Position numbers and translations under genes: made by a program
The notes under the pieces: generated by a model
Databases searched by the model: none
Seen by the model: only the letters and a program-made list of their open reading frames with translations
Told to the model about the DNA's origin: nothing
DNA from: an uncultured Mycoplasmatota bacterium
Lineage (GTDB): Bacteria > Bacillota_I > Bacilli_A > RF39 > UBA660
NCBI GenBank assembly: GCA_948466315.1
Contig: CAOJZZ010000004.1
Coordinates: forward strand, 1-56,591
Reading direction: 5' to 3'
DNA length: 56,591 bases
In this document: positions 17,722 to 25,588 of the stretch, in pieces
Layout of the letters: every line of letters begins with the position of its first letter
Numbering within the stretch: the first letter of the stretch is position 1

Positions 17722-18498
17722 ATGAAAGAAGTGGATACGTCGATTATTAAAAATAAATGTATTATATCTATATCTTTGCTTTTTTTAGTAGCTGCTGTAA
17801 CTTTATTTGTAACAGAAAATATCAAAAAACAAATACCTTATGAAATAGCTTATGAATATGTAAATATTAAAGATATGGCAACTGCTAAAGTAGCAACAAA
17901 AAAAGATGATACCAATATTTTAACAACTTTAACAACAAAAAAGAGAACCACACCAATACCTGTTGAACAGATAGAACTTCCAGTAAGAAATAATACACTG
18001 CCTACCTTAGAATCACCTAAACCAATTTGGTATTTACCAGTAGAAAATGGTGTAATAACTCAATACCCAAGTTATTCCCACGCAGCTTTAGATATCACTA
18101 GTTATAGAGGTAGCGATGAGGTGATTCATCCTGTTGCTAATGGTACTATATCGGGAATCTATACTGATGGAGCAGGGGCTAAAATAGTTACTATTCATCA
18201 TTTGATAGATGGAGTAAATTATACCTCACAATACGTTCACTTATCATCATATGCACCTGATATATATGTAGGAAAACCTGTTACTATTAATGATAGTATT
18301 GGTCAAATGGGAACTACTGGTTACTCAACAGGAATTCATCTTCACATAGCAGTTTTAGATTGTACTCTATTTGATCCTAATGATAATAAATGTTCAAATT
18401 TAGGAGGCTTTTTCCGTTATGCCAGTGAAAGATATAGTCAAGGATTCTATGGGCTTGGTTCTTTAATGAATGTCCCTTACTCTTGGAATAGTAGATAA
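17722..18498 (+). CDS. Membrane-anchored M23 (LytM-type) peptidase
   Basis: A protein of about 258 residues. A single N-terminal membrane helix (CIISISLLFLVAAVTLFV) is followed by a Thr-rich linker and an M23 domain with 'YSHAALDIT' (HxxxD zinc ligands) and 'GIHLHIAVLD' (HxH). All ligands are present, so it should be an active zinc endopeptidase that cuts peptidoglycan cross-links outside the membrane. The anchor-plus-M23 layout also resembles SpoIIQ of the sporulation engulfment machinery, but no diagnostic feature separates that from a cell-division or growth hydrolase. The start is ATG at 17722, because AGGGGTGG at 17710-17716 overlaps the GTG at 17713. It is a monocistronic unit with its own promoter and terminator. 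Confidence 0.85.
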   Translation: MKEVDTSIIKNKCIISISLLFLVAAVTLFVTENIKKQIPYEIAYEYVNIKDMATAKVATKKDDTNILTTLTTKKRTTPIPVEQIELPVRNNTLPTLESPKPIWYLPVENGVITQYPSYSHAALDITSYRGSDEVIHPVANGTISGIYTDGAGAKIVTIHHLIDGVNYTSQYVHLSSYAPDIYVGKPVTINDSIGQMGTTGYSTGIHLHIAVLDCTLFDPNDNKCSNLGGFFRYASERYSQGFYGLGSLMNVPYSWNSR

Positions 18499-18537
18499 TT
18501 TAAGTTTCGGTAAAATTTTTAATTGTAATAATAGTTA

Positions 18538-18580
18538 AAAAAGCTTATGATAAAAAAACACCTAAACTTAAGCTTTTTAT
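18538..18580 (+). terminator. Intrinsic terminator after the M23 gene
   Basis: AAAAAGCTTA (18538-18547) pairs with TAAGCTTTTT (18569-18578) across a 21-base loop, with the T-run inside the 3' arm. Confidence 0.65.
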
Positions 18581-18619
18581 ACTGTATTATAAATAAAACA
18601 ATATTTTAAGGAAGATACA

Positions 18620-19246
18620 ATGGAAAAATTTATAAGAAAAATACAACTACATAATATTGAAAAATACCAAACACCTTGTCTAATTACAATGACAGGAAAA
18701 AGTGGCTCTGGAAAAACTTTACTTGCTCAACAATTATCAAGGAAATTAAAAATATTTTTATTAAGTAATGACTATATTAGAACATATTTTTTCGAAGAAC
18801 AGAAAATGACTAGAAGTCAAATAGAAAAAGAGGTTCTAAGAATCAATACAGAAAGGCTATTAAAATTAATAATTAGTCACAATTCTTTTGTATTAGACAG
18901 AGACTTCAATCAGAAAAAAGAGTTGGTACTCTCAAATAAATTTGCTAAAATATGTGGGTACATACCAATTCATATAAAAATCAATTCTTATGATATAGCT
19001 AATATCAAAAGAATACAAAATAGAAAATTAAACCACTCACAAAGAGATTTAACAATTATAGGAGATAATACCTCATATTCTAGTCCGTTTTCAGAAGCAG
19101 ATTATAAAAAAATCAATATAAGTAAACCAAGAATGGAACAAGACTTTTCATTTGATTACGTATTAGACAATTATGGACCAGAAGAAAAGTTTATAGAAGA
19201 AAGTACAAATATAATACACAGTATAAAGAAAAAATTAATAAAATAA
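18620..19246 (+). CDS. P-loop kinase of the AAA_33/zeta-toxin-like type
   Basis: This 208-residue soluble protein has a clear Walker A 'TMTGKSGSGKTLLAQQL' near residue 30, followed by 'FLLSNDYIRTYFFEEQKMTRS' and 'FVLDRDFNQKKELVL'. This pattern is shared by small P-loop phosphotransferases (AAA_33, gluconate-kinase-like and zeta-toxin-like). It probably transfers phosphate from ATP to a small molecule, but the substrate cannot be told. No antitoxin-like gene sits next to it. It lies between a terminator and the thrS T-box leader, with GGAAG as ribosome binding site. Confidence 0.65.
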   Translation: MEKFIRKIQLHNIEKYQTPCLITMTGKSGSGKTLLAQQLSRKLKIFLLSNDYIRTYFFEEQKMTRSQIEKEVLRINTERLLKLIISHNSFVLDRDFNQKKELVLSNKFAKICGYIPIHIKINSYDIANIKRIQNRKLNHSQRDLTIIGDNTSYSSPFSEADYKKINISKPRMEQDFSFDYVLDNYGPEEKFIEESTNIIHSIKKKLIK

Positions 19247-19373
19247 GAGATATACTCAAACAATGAATTTAATAAATAAATCATAATAATACCTTATTTA
19301 AAATTAAGAGGAAAACTCAGATTATATTAATATTATTAAGTAATAGTAAAATTTTGACCAAGTTCAAAAACAG

Positions 19374-19402
19374 TTGTCAAATATAAAAAATAATGATATA
19401 TT
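19374..19402 (+). promoter_or_regulatory. Promoter of the thrS T-box leader
   Basis: TTGTCA at 19374-19379 and TATATT at 19397-19402 are separated by 17 bases, just upstream of the T-box RNA. Confidence 0.65.
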
Positions 19403-19408
19403 AAATAC

Positions 19409-19622
19409 GTGCAAAAAATACAATGACAAAGGATATGATAAGTTATCTAAATTCTAAAGAGAATTCGTGGTTGGTGTAAACGAATGAATATTTAACTTAT
19501 TACTCCCTTTAGAGTAGATTTATAAAAAGTAAATCCGGGCTACCCGTTATCTAAATTAAGTAAAACCAAGGATGGTACCGTGTAATTCACTCCTACTGTA
19601 AAATATAGTAGGAGTTTTATTG
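19409..19622 (+). promoter_or_regulatory. T-box leader controlling thrS
   Basis: The 3' part contains the diagnostic T-box sequence AAGGATGGTACCGTG (19568-19582), which pairs with the CCA end of uncharged tRNA. It is followed by a terminator hairpin ACTCCTACT / AGTAGGAGT with a T-run (19589-19620). Upstream lies a long stem I region with an AGAGAATTC ... GAATGAATA arm and a base stem ATAAGTTA / TAACTTAT. ACT (Thr) at 19502-19504 is a possible specifier, but the specifier loop could not be fixed by eye. Uncharged tRNA-Thr should promote read-through into threonyl-tRNA synthetase. T-box motif plus a downstream thrS makes the call secure. Confidence 0.92.
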
Positions 19623-19680
19623 TGGGAAATTACTATAAGTATTTAATTAAATATAAAAATAAAACAAAGGAGAAGATATT

Positions 19681-21438
19681 ATGATAAATATAAAAGAAAA
19701 TGAAAAATTAAGTATAATGAATCACTCTTGTGCTCATCTTTTAGCACAAGCTGTAAAACATTTATATCAAAATGCTATGTTTTGGGTAGGACCTGTTATC
19801 GAAGAAGGGTTCTATTATGATATAGACTTAGGTGACAAAACAATAACAGAAGAAGACTTAATCAAGATAGAAAAAGAGATGAAAAAAATTGCCAAAGATG
19901 GCAAAAAAATCATTCGCCACGAAATTTCTAAAAAAGAAGCTAAAGAGATGTTTCAAAATGATCCTTATAAAATAGATTTAATAGAAAGAATGGATGAAAA
20001 TGATACCACAATAAGTTGCTATTCACAAGGTGACTTTACCGATCTTTGTCGTGGACCACATGTAAACTCAGTAAAAGAACTTAAATATTTTAAATTATTA
20101 AAAGTAAGTGGTGCTTATTGGAAGGGAGACTCTAAAAATAAGATGCTTCAACGCATCTATGGAATTTGTTTTGAAAACGAAAAAGATTTAGAAGAACATC
20201 TTCAACTATTAGAAGAAGCCAAAATGAGAGATCATCGTAAACTTGGTAAAGATCTTGGTATCTTTATGTTTGCTGACCTAGTAGGAAAAGGTTTGCCTAT
20301 GTGGCTACCTAATGGTTTCATAGTAAGACGTACTCTAATTGACTATATTACTGATAAAGAAATTAGTCTAGGTTATGAGCATGTTATGACACCATCTCTA
20401 GGTAATGTAGATTTATATAAAACATCAGGACATTGGGATCATTATAAAGAAGATATGTTTCCAGCTATGGAGTTAGATGATGAGGCCTATGTCTTAAGAC
20501 CGATGAATTGTCCTCACCATATGATGATATTTAGAAATAATATTCACTCTTATCGTGATTTACCAATTAGAATAGCTGAGATTGCTAATGATTTTCGTTA
20601 TGAAGCAAGTGGGGCAGTTTGTGGTATAGAAAGAACAAGAGCTTTTACTCAAAACGATTCTCATATCTTTTGTCGACCTGATCAAATAAAAGAAGAATTT
20701 AAAGCAGTTATTAACCTAATATTAGATGTTTATAAAGACTTTGGCTTTAAAGATTATAGTTTTAGACTTTCCTTAAGAGATAAAAATGATAGTGAAAAAT
20801 ATTTTGGAAATGATGAATTATGGGAAAAATCAGAACACGAATTACGTGAAGTTTTAAAAGAGTTAAAAGTTGATTATTATGAAGCAGAAGGTGAAGCAGC
20901 CTTCTACGGACCAAAATTAGATGTTCAGATTAAAAGCGCTATTGGTCATGATGTAACTCTATCAACTGTTCAACTAGATTATCAATTACCTGAAAGATTT
21001 GAATTAACTTATATTAACGAAGATGGAGAAAAAACACGTCCAGTAGTAATTCATCGAGCAATACTAGGTTCACTAGATCGTTTTATTGCCTTTTTATTAG
21101 AAGAAACAAAAGGAATACTACCAACATGGCTTGCTCCAGTTCAAGTTAAAACTATTCCAGTAAATGCTGAATTCCAAAGTGATTATGGAAAAGAGATAAC
21201 TAATTACTTAAAAGAAAATGGTATTCGTGTAGAATTAGATGATAGAAATGAAAAATTAGGCTATCGCCTAAGAGAAGCTCAAACAGCTAAAATTCCTTAT
21301 ATTTTAATTTTAGGAGATAAAGAAAAAGAAGAGTCAACAATAAGTTATCGTCTTCATGGTCAAAAAGATACTACAACGCTTCCTAAAGAAGAATTCTTAG
21401 AATTATTAAAAAAGGAAATAAATTTAAAAAATAGATAG
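19681..21438 (+). CDS. thrS: Threonyl-tRNA synthetase lacking the TGS domain
   Basis: This 585-residue class II synthetase charges tRNA-Thr. The editing (SAD) domain is present with '[16 protein letters not shown]' and '[15 protein letters not shown]' plus '[13 protein letters not shown]'. The catalytic core has '[14 protein letters not shown]', '[18 protein letters not shown]' (motif 2) and '[21 protein letters not shown]' (motif 3); the anticodon-binding domain follows at the C-terminus. Typical bacterial ThrRS is about 640 residues and begins with a TGS domain. Here the protein starts only about ten residues before the HSxAHLLA motif, and the DNA upstream is T-box leader, so the N-terminal domain is truly absent. 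Regulation is by the T-box. Confidence 0.96.
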   Translation: MINIKENEKLSIMNHSCAHLLAQAVKHLYQNAMFWVGPVIEEGFYYDIDLGDKTITEEDLIKIEKEMKKIAKDGKKIIRHEISKKEAKEMFQNDPYKIDLIERMDENDTTISCYSQGDFTDLCRGPHVNSVKELKYFKLLKVSGAYWKGDSKNKMLQRIYGICFENEKDLEEHLQLLEEAKMRDHRKLGKDLGIFMFADLVGKGLPMWLPNGFIVRRTLIDYITDKEISLGYEHVMTPSLGNVDLYKTSGHWDHYKEDMFPAMELDDEAYVLRPMNCPHHMMIFRNNIHSYRDLPIRIAEIANDFRYEASGAVCGIERTRAFTQNDSHIFCRPDQIKEEFKAVINLILDVYKDFGFKDYSFRLSLRDKNDSEKYFGNDELWEKSEHELREVLKELKVDYYEAEGEAAFYGPKLDVQIKSAIGHDVTLSTVQLDYQLPERFELTYINEDGEKTRPVVIHRAILGSLDRFIAFLLEETKGILPTWLAPVQVKTIPVNAEFQSDYGKEITNYLKENGIRVELDDRNEKLGYRLREAQTAKIPYILILGDKEKEESTISYRLHGQKDTTTLPKEEFLELLKKEINLKNR

Positions 21439-21470
21439 ATTATAAAATTAAAATTTTATAAGAAAATAAT

Positions 21471-21510
21471 AGTATATATATCATAATAGAGTGGTATATA
21501 TACTTTTTGT
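21471..21510 (+). terminator. Terminator of thrS
   Basis: AGTATATATA (21471-21480) pairs with TATATATACT (21495-21504) and is followed by TTTTTG. Confidence 0.7.
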
Positions 21511-21566
21511 TTTTCTATAAATAGTACATTGAGATAGTTAAAAATCTATATTATTAAAAAATATTC

Positions 21567-21745
21567 ATTTAATAGTCAAATTTTAGTCTTAGTAAAAATT
21601 ATACAGTTATAAATATAGTTGAAATTAATAAATCATAATAAATGTAAAAACCAGTCAATATATTAGTCAAAACATTATAAACTATAAAATTAAAATGTAA
21701 AAATATAATAAATCATAAAGTAGATACCTTTGTGATTTTTATTTT
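21567..21745 (+). repeat. Leader copy A of a duplicated regulatory region with a terminator-like hairpin
   Basis: This stretch is recognisably similar, over about 170 bases, to 36545-36722 upstream of the paralogous gene. Shared blocks include 'GTCTTAGTAA', 'AACCAGTCAAT' and 'TTAGTCAAAA'. It ends in AATCATAAAG (21711-21720) paired with CTTTGTGATT (21728-21737) plus a T-run, a hairpin placed between the leader and the gene. It may be the terminator of a small leader RNA, an attenuator, or simply part of a duplicated locus. Confidence 0.6.
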
Positions 21746-21823
21746 TTCAAATTGATTTAATAATAATTATTTTGTATTAGGTTCTATATAAAATAACCAT
21801 ATTTATAAAAGAGGAATGATTTA

Positions 21824-22870
21824 ATGGATAAGAATAATTTATATGTTAGAAAAAATATGCATTACACGACAGTAACACTTCTAGGAATTTCTATAATAAC
21901 AGCACTTGTAATTTTTGTTAGCATAGCTTATGCAGCTTTAAATGTTAGCTTAATGATATCAGGAGACTTAGAGTATGAAGCTGGTAAGGAATTATACAGT
22001 ATAATATCAAAGTCATCAAAAGGATTAGATACTAATATAGACTTTTCTGTAGCACCAACAGAAGCAACATCAGGAGTATATAAAATGAATAGTACTAATA
22101 GTGATAAATATCCAGTCTATTATTATCGAGGAATAGTAAGTAATAATAACGTAAAGTTTGCAGGGTTTTGTTGGAAAATGGTAAGAACAACATCAACAGG
22201 AGGAGTAAAGTTAATCTATAATGGCGTACCAGGAAGTGATGGAAGTTGTAATAATACAGGGACAGCAACTCAGATAGGGGAAAGTAAATTTAATAGTAGT
22301 CATGATGATACAAAATATGTAGGATACACCTATGATACAAATACTAATTCAACTGTAAAAACATATATAGATGACTGGTACTATAAAAATATGGTAAGTT
22401 ATACAGGAATGTTAGAGGATACAGAGTGGTGTAATGATAGGAGTGTATCAAGTACTGATGACTATAATATATATTATGGAGCATATGAAAGAAATTATAA
22501 TTCACATAAACCAAGTATAATATGTACAACTGCCAGTGATAAATATACAGTAAGTAGTAGCAAGGGAAATGGATTGTTAAAATATCCAGTAGCCTTACTA
22601 ACAGCAGATGAGGCAACCTTAGCAGGAAATGGAAAGCCTGGATATACTAGTAGTGGATATCTGAGTACTGGAAAAAGTTGGTGGACTTTGTCGCCTAGCA
22701 AATTCAACTACAACGACCGCGAGTTCGGCGTGGGCGGCAGTGGTGACCTGTACTACAGCGTCGTGAGTTATTCAAATGGCGTCCGACCAGCGGTTTCACT
22801 AGTGCCTAGGACTAAGGTGTCTGTAGGAAATGGGACAGTTTCTAATCCATATCAAATTATAGGAGGCTGA
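21824..22870 (+). CDS. Secreted or anchored protein with a variable C-terminal lectin-like patch, copy A
   Basis: A 348-residue protein with an N-terminal hydrophobic helix (VTLLGISIITALVIFVSIAY). Its conserved body includes 'YPVYYYRGIVSNNNVKFAGF', 'CWKMVRTTSTGGVKLIYNG', 'YVGYTYDTNTN' and 'YPVALLTADEATLAG'. The C-terminus 'GKSWWTLSP...NGVRPAVSL' resembles the closing part of C-type-lectin/FGE-fold domains. It is paralogous along its whole length to the protein at 36830; the most divergent part is the segment between WWT and GVRPA, encoded by unusually GC-rich DNA (see 22691-22792). The function is unknown; display of a variable binding face outside the cell is a hypothesis. RBS GAGGAATGATTTA is identical to that of the paralogue. 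A decayed sipW follows. Confidence 0.7.
   Translation: MDKNNLYVRKNMHYTTVTLLGISIITALVIFVSIAYAALNVSLMISGDLEYEAGKELYSIISKSSKGLDTNIDFSVAPTEATSGVYKMNSTNSDKYPVYYYRGIVSNNNVKFAGFCWKMVRTTSTGGVKLIYNGVPGSDGSCNNTGTATQIGESKFNSSHDDTKYVGYTYDTNTNSTVKTYIDDWYYKNMVSYTGMLEDTEWCNDRSVSSTDDYNIYYGAYERNYNSHKPSIICTTASDKYTVSSSKGNGLLKYPVALLTADEATLAGNGKPGYTSSGYLSTGKSWWTLSPSKFNYNDREFGVGGSGDLYYSVVSYSNGVRPAVSLVPRTKVSVGNGTVSNPYQIIGG
22691..22792 (+). other. GC-rich variable-region-like segment, copy A
   Basis: 58 of these 102 bases are G or C, far above the surrounding AT-rich sequence. Codons are mostly NNC/NNY types (AAC, TAC, GAC, CGC, TTC, GGC, AGC, GTC), and the block ends in GGCGTCCGACCAGCG (22778-22792). The copy at 37702-37813 ends in the same 15-mer with one change. 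This pattern is what A-to-N mutagenesis of AAC-rich template codons would leave. No template repeat or reverse transcriptase is in the window. Confidence 0.5.
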
Positions 22871-23001
22871 GTAGTTTAATACCATATCTTTTGCCTTTGC
22901 TTAAAACACACACCCCCTTCGTAGGAACAACCTATTTATATCAAATTAATGTATGCAATATGACTGTACTTTCTTAGCAAGAATAGTGGAGGTTTTATAA
23001 T

Positions 23002-23465
23002 ATGATGAGTAAGCTTAAAAAAATAATGCCTATTTAAAAATATAATAGAAAGTATAAATGTTAAAGTAAAAAGTAATAACTATAACTTTATTAATTAGTG
23101 TAATATTACTTGCCTACATTGTCCTAGGTCTTGGTAGATTCGGTATTTTATCTATTGCCTCTAGTTCTATAAGTAATACTATTAATAAAGGTGATGCAAT
23201 TATTATAGATAAAAGAAAAAAAGAATATAAAGTAAAAGATATAATTGCTTTTTCAAGAGGAGGCAAAATAATAGTACATCGAATAACTAGAGTTATTAAA
23301 AAAGACTGAAATATCTATTACAAAACTAAAGGTGATTTTAATGAAAAAGAAGATGACTTCTTTATAAACAGTAAACTAGTTATAGTCCAAGAAAAATTTA
23401 GAATACTATTTCTTGGGATACTGTCAATTACCATAAATGAACTACTCCAAAACTTCCCTATATAA
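23002..23465 (+). pseudogene. Decayed SipW-type signal peptidase I
   Basis: From an ATG at 23002 with GTGGAGG upstream, the DNA encodes recognisable pieces of an S26 signal peptidase: 'TLLISVILLAYIVLGLGRF', 'SIASSSISNTINKGDAIIID' (the SxSMxPTIxxGD catalytic serine region, with Met-Pro altered to Ile-Asn), 'VKDIIAFSRGGKIIVHRITR' and 'IYYKTKGDFNEKEDDF'. Stops near 23035 and at the codon after VIKKD (about 23307), plus frame loss near the start, make it non-functional. SipW enzymes process signal peptides of TasA-like secreted proteins, so it probably once served the adjacent secreted protein. A shorter remnant of the same gene lies at 38063, behind the paralogue. Confidence 0.75.
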
Positions 23466-23822
23466 CAGCTATATACTAAGACTAAAATTAAGACAATTGA
23501 GAAAAATGGTTATTTGAAAAAAGCAATACTAAAGAATTTATTAAATAACAAGTATTACACTAATCATGGTAATACTTTTATTTTGCTCTAATATAAAGAG
23601 TTTTCTCTTATATATTCATGAATTTGTTATTGGGATTTTTAAAATAATAGGCTAATAAAAAGAGTAATTTAAACTTATAAAGTAAGTTTCAGATAAAAAA
23701 TTAATTTTATAATGCAAACTATAAAATTCTATAAAGAATAGCTTTTTAATAAATTATTTTATTTTTTATGTAAAGACATGTGTCAAATTCTAATAATTAC
23801 CTCAAAAAAATTCTCCCAAATA
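23466..23822. other. Gene-free spacer before mraZ
   Basis: About 360 bases of AT-rich DNA between the sipW remnant and the mraZ promoter. Apart from the terminator hairpin at 23550-23587, I see no gene or RNA signature. Confidence 0.4.
23550..23587 (+). terminator. Intrinsic terminator after the sipW remnant
   Basis: AAGTATTAC (23550-23558) pairs with GTAATACTT (23569-23577), followed by TTATTTTG. Confidence 0.7.
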
Positions 23823-23886
23823 TTTACTTTTACAAGGATTTTAGGTAATATATAGATAAGCAGTGGTTGATAGTGGTGAAAAGTGG
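23823..23886 (+). promoter_or_regulatory. mraZ promoter with MraZ-box repeats
   Basis: TTTACT (23823-23828) and TAATAT (23846-23851), spaced by 17 bases, form a plausible promoter. Immediately downstream, AGTGG occurs three times at an exact 10-base period (23862, 23872 and 23882), in the style of the MraZ-binding direct repeats known upstream of mraZ. The repeats overlap the predicted start of transcription, so autorepression or modulation of the division operon by MraZ is likely. Confidence 0.75.
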
Positions 23887-23895
23887 GGGATAATT

Positions 23896-24333
23896 ATGTT
23901 TATAGGTGAATATCATCATTCTATTGATGAAAAGAACAGATTAATAATTCCTTCTAAATTCCGTGATGAACTTGGAGAAAAGTTTATTATTACTAGAGGA
24001 ATTGAGAATTGTCTTTTTGTTTATTCGATGGAATCATGGAATAAAATCACCGAAAAACTAGAAACCTTACCATTTACCAAAAAAGATGCCAGAGCTTTTG
24101 TTCGCTTCTTTCTATCAGGTGCTACTGTTGCAGAATTTGATAAGCAAGGCCGTGTTAATATTACCTCCCCATTAACAACCTATGCCAATTTAAAAAAAGA
24201 ATGTGTTATAATTGGTACAGGTGATAGGCTAGAAATATGGTCTTTAGAAGATTGGAATGCTTTTTTCGATTCTGCATCTCTCAACATGTCAGATATAGCC
24301 GAAAATTTATTTAATGAAAGTGTGAATTTATGA
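23896..24333 (+). CDS. mraZ: MraZ, transcriptional regulator of the dcw cluster
   Basis: A 145-residue protein starting 'MFIGEYHHSIDEKNRLIIPS' and containing two AbrB-like swapped-hairpin repeats: the N-terminal one, and 'GATVAEFDKQGRVNITSPL'. MraZ binds the repeats in front of its own gene. The start at 23896 follows GTGGGGGA and matches the family length (about 143). The in-frame GTG/TTG codons further upstream lie inside the MraZ box and are unlikely starts. It overlaps rsmH by four bases (ATGA), the usual order in Bacilli. Confidence 0.95.
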   Translation: MFIGEYHHSIDEKNRLIIPSKFRDELGEKFIITRGIENCLFVYSMESWNKITEKLETLPFTKKDARAFVRFFLSGATVAEFDKQGRVNITSPLTTYANLKKECVIIGTGDRLEIWSLEDWNAFFDSASLNMSDIAENLFNESVNL

Positions 24334-25262
24334 GCGAAAAACACAAAAGTGTATTATTAGAAGAATCAATTTCTTTACTGAATCTTAAAGAAGACAGTAT
24401 AATAGTTGATTGCACACTAGGCTATGGAGGACACAGTAGTAACATCTTGGCTAGAATAAAAAAGGGGTTTTTATTCGCCTTTGACCAAGATAGTGAAGCA
24501 ATTCGGCATAGTACTAATCGCTTAAATGAGATTGGTACTAACTTCACTATCATTAAAAGTAATTTTGTCAATCTAAAAGAAGAACTACAAAAACAAAATA
24601 TCAAAGAAGTAGATGGCTTTTTATTCGATTTAGGTGTCTCATCACCTCAGTTAGATGAAGGGAAAAGAGGTTTTTCATATCATGAAGACGCAAGACTTGA
24701 TATGCGTATGGATCAAGAAAAAGAACTATCCGCATATGAGGTGGTAAACGAATATTCAAAAGAACAACTAGCCACTATTTTTTATAAATATGGGGAAGAT
24801 AAGTTTTCAAATAACATAGCTAAAAAAATAGTAGAATACCGAAAAAATAAAAACATAGAAACAACGTTAGAATTGGTAGAGATAATTAAAAGTGCTGTTC
24901 CTATGAAATTTCGTAAAGAAAAACATCCAGCAAGACAAATATTTCAAGCACTACGTATTGAAGTAAATCATGAATTAGATGTGATTGCTCCATCATTTGA
25001 AGATGCTTTGAAAATGTTAAAAATTGGTGGTAGAATAGTAGTAATAACATTTCATTCATTAGAAGATCGCATAGTTAAAAATATCTTTAAAGAAAAATGT
25101 ACTATCGACCCTAAAATAAAGGGAATGCCAAATATTCCAACAGAATATTTACCAGATTATAAATTAATAACTAATAAAGCAATTATGCCAACTGATGAGG
25201 AATTAAAAAATAATCCACGAGCAAGAAGCGCCAAACTTCGCGTTATTGAAAGGATAAAATAA
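24330..25262 (+). CDS. rsmH: RsmH, 16S rRNA m4C1402 methyltransferase
   Basis: This 310-residue protein has the SAM-binding 'VDCTLGYGGHSSNIL' motif, 'GFLFDLGVSSPQLDEGKRGF', 'LDMRMD', 'ARQIFQALRIEVNHEL' and 'ITFHSLEDRIVKNIF', all hallmarks of RsmH/MraW. It methylates N4 of C1402 in 16S rRNA. It is the second gene of the dcw operon and is translationally coupled to mraZ. Full length, no oddities. Confidence 0.96.
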   Translation: MSEKHKSVLLEESISLLNLKEDSIIVDCTLGYGGHSSNILARIKKGFLFAFDQDSEAIRHSTNRLNEIGTNFTIIKSNFVNLKEELQKQNIKEVDGFLFDLGVSSPQLDEGKRGFSYHEDARLDMRMDQEKELSAYEVVNEYSKEQLATIFYKYGEDKFSNNIAKKIVEYRKNKNIETTLELVEIIKSAVPMKFRKEKHPARQIFQALRIEVNHELDVIAPSFEDALKMLKIGGRIVVITFHSLEDRIVKNIFKEKCTIDPKIKGMPNIPTEYLPDYKLITNKAIMPTDEELKNNPRARSAKLRVIERIK

Positions 25263-25275
25263 AGAAGGTGATAAA

Positions 25276-25575
25276 ATGAGAAAAACAAAAAAGAAACTAA
25301 AAATGTCCAAATTTGAAAAACTACTTTATACCTTAGCTTTGTTCTTGTTAGTAATATCGCCAGTTTCCATTGTTTTTTCAAAAGCCACCTTATCAAAAGT
25401 TAACTTTGAAGTAGAAAAACAAAAGAAAGAAATAGAAAAACAAGAAAAAACAAATGAAAGTCTAGCGATGGCAATTAATGAATTAGCTTCCCTAACTAAG
25501 ATTCAAGAAGTTGCAGAACAGCAAGGTTTGAGTTATAATAATAATAATATAAAAACTGTAACAGAAGATAAATAG
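25276..25575 (+). CDS. ftsL: FtsL-like division protein
   Basis: A 99-residue bitopic protein. A basic cytoplasmic N-terminus (RKTKKKLKMSKFEK) is followed by one membrane helix (LLYTLALFLLVISPVSIVF), an extracytoplasmic coiled coil (KVNFEVEKQKKEIEKQEKTN) and a short tail with 'IQEVAEQQGLSY'. This layout, and its position between rsmH and the class B PBP, identify it as FtsL, which joins DivIB and DivIC to activate FtsW and PbpB. RBS AGAAGGTGATAAA precedes the ATG. Sequence conservation in FtsL is low, so the call relies on topology and synteny. Confidence 0.85.
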   Translation: MRKTKKKLKMSKFEKLLYTLALFLLVISPVSIVFSKATLSKVNFEVEKQKKEIEKQEKTNESLAMAINELASLTKIQEVAEQQGLSYNNNNIKTVTEDK

Positions 25576-25588
25576 GGAAGTGATTTAG

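Noticed and set aside
22495-22707. Antisense frames over the variable protein genes (also 37076-37330)
   Set aside because: No ribosome binding sites, low-complexity content and full overlap with convincing sense genes.
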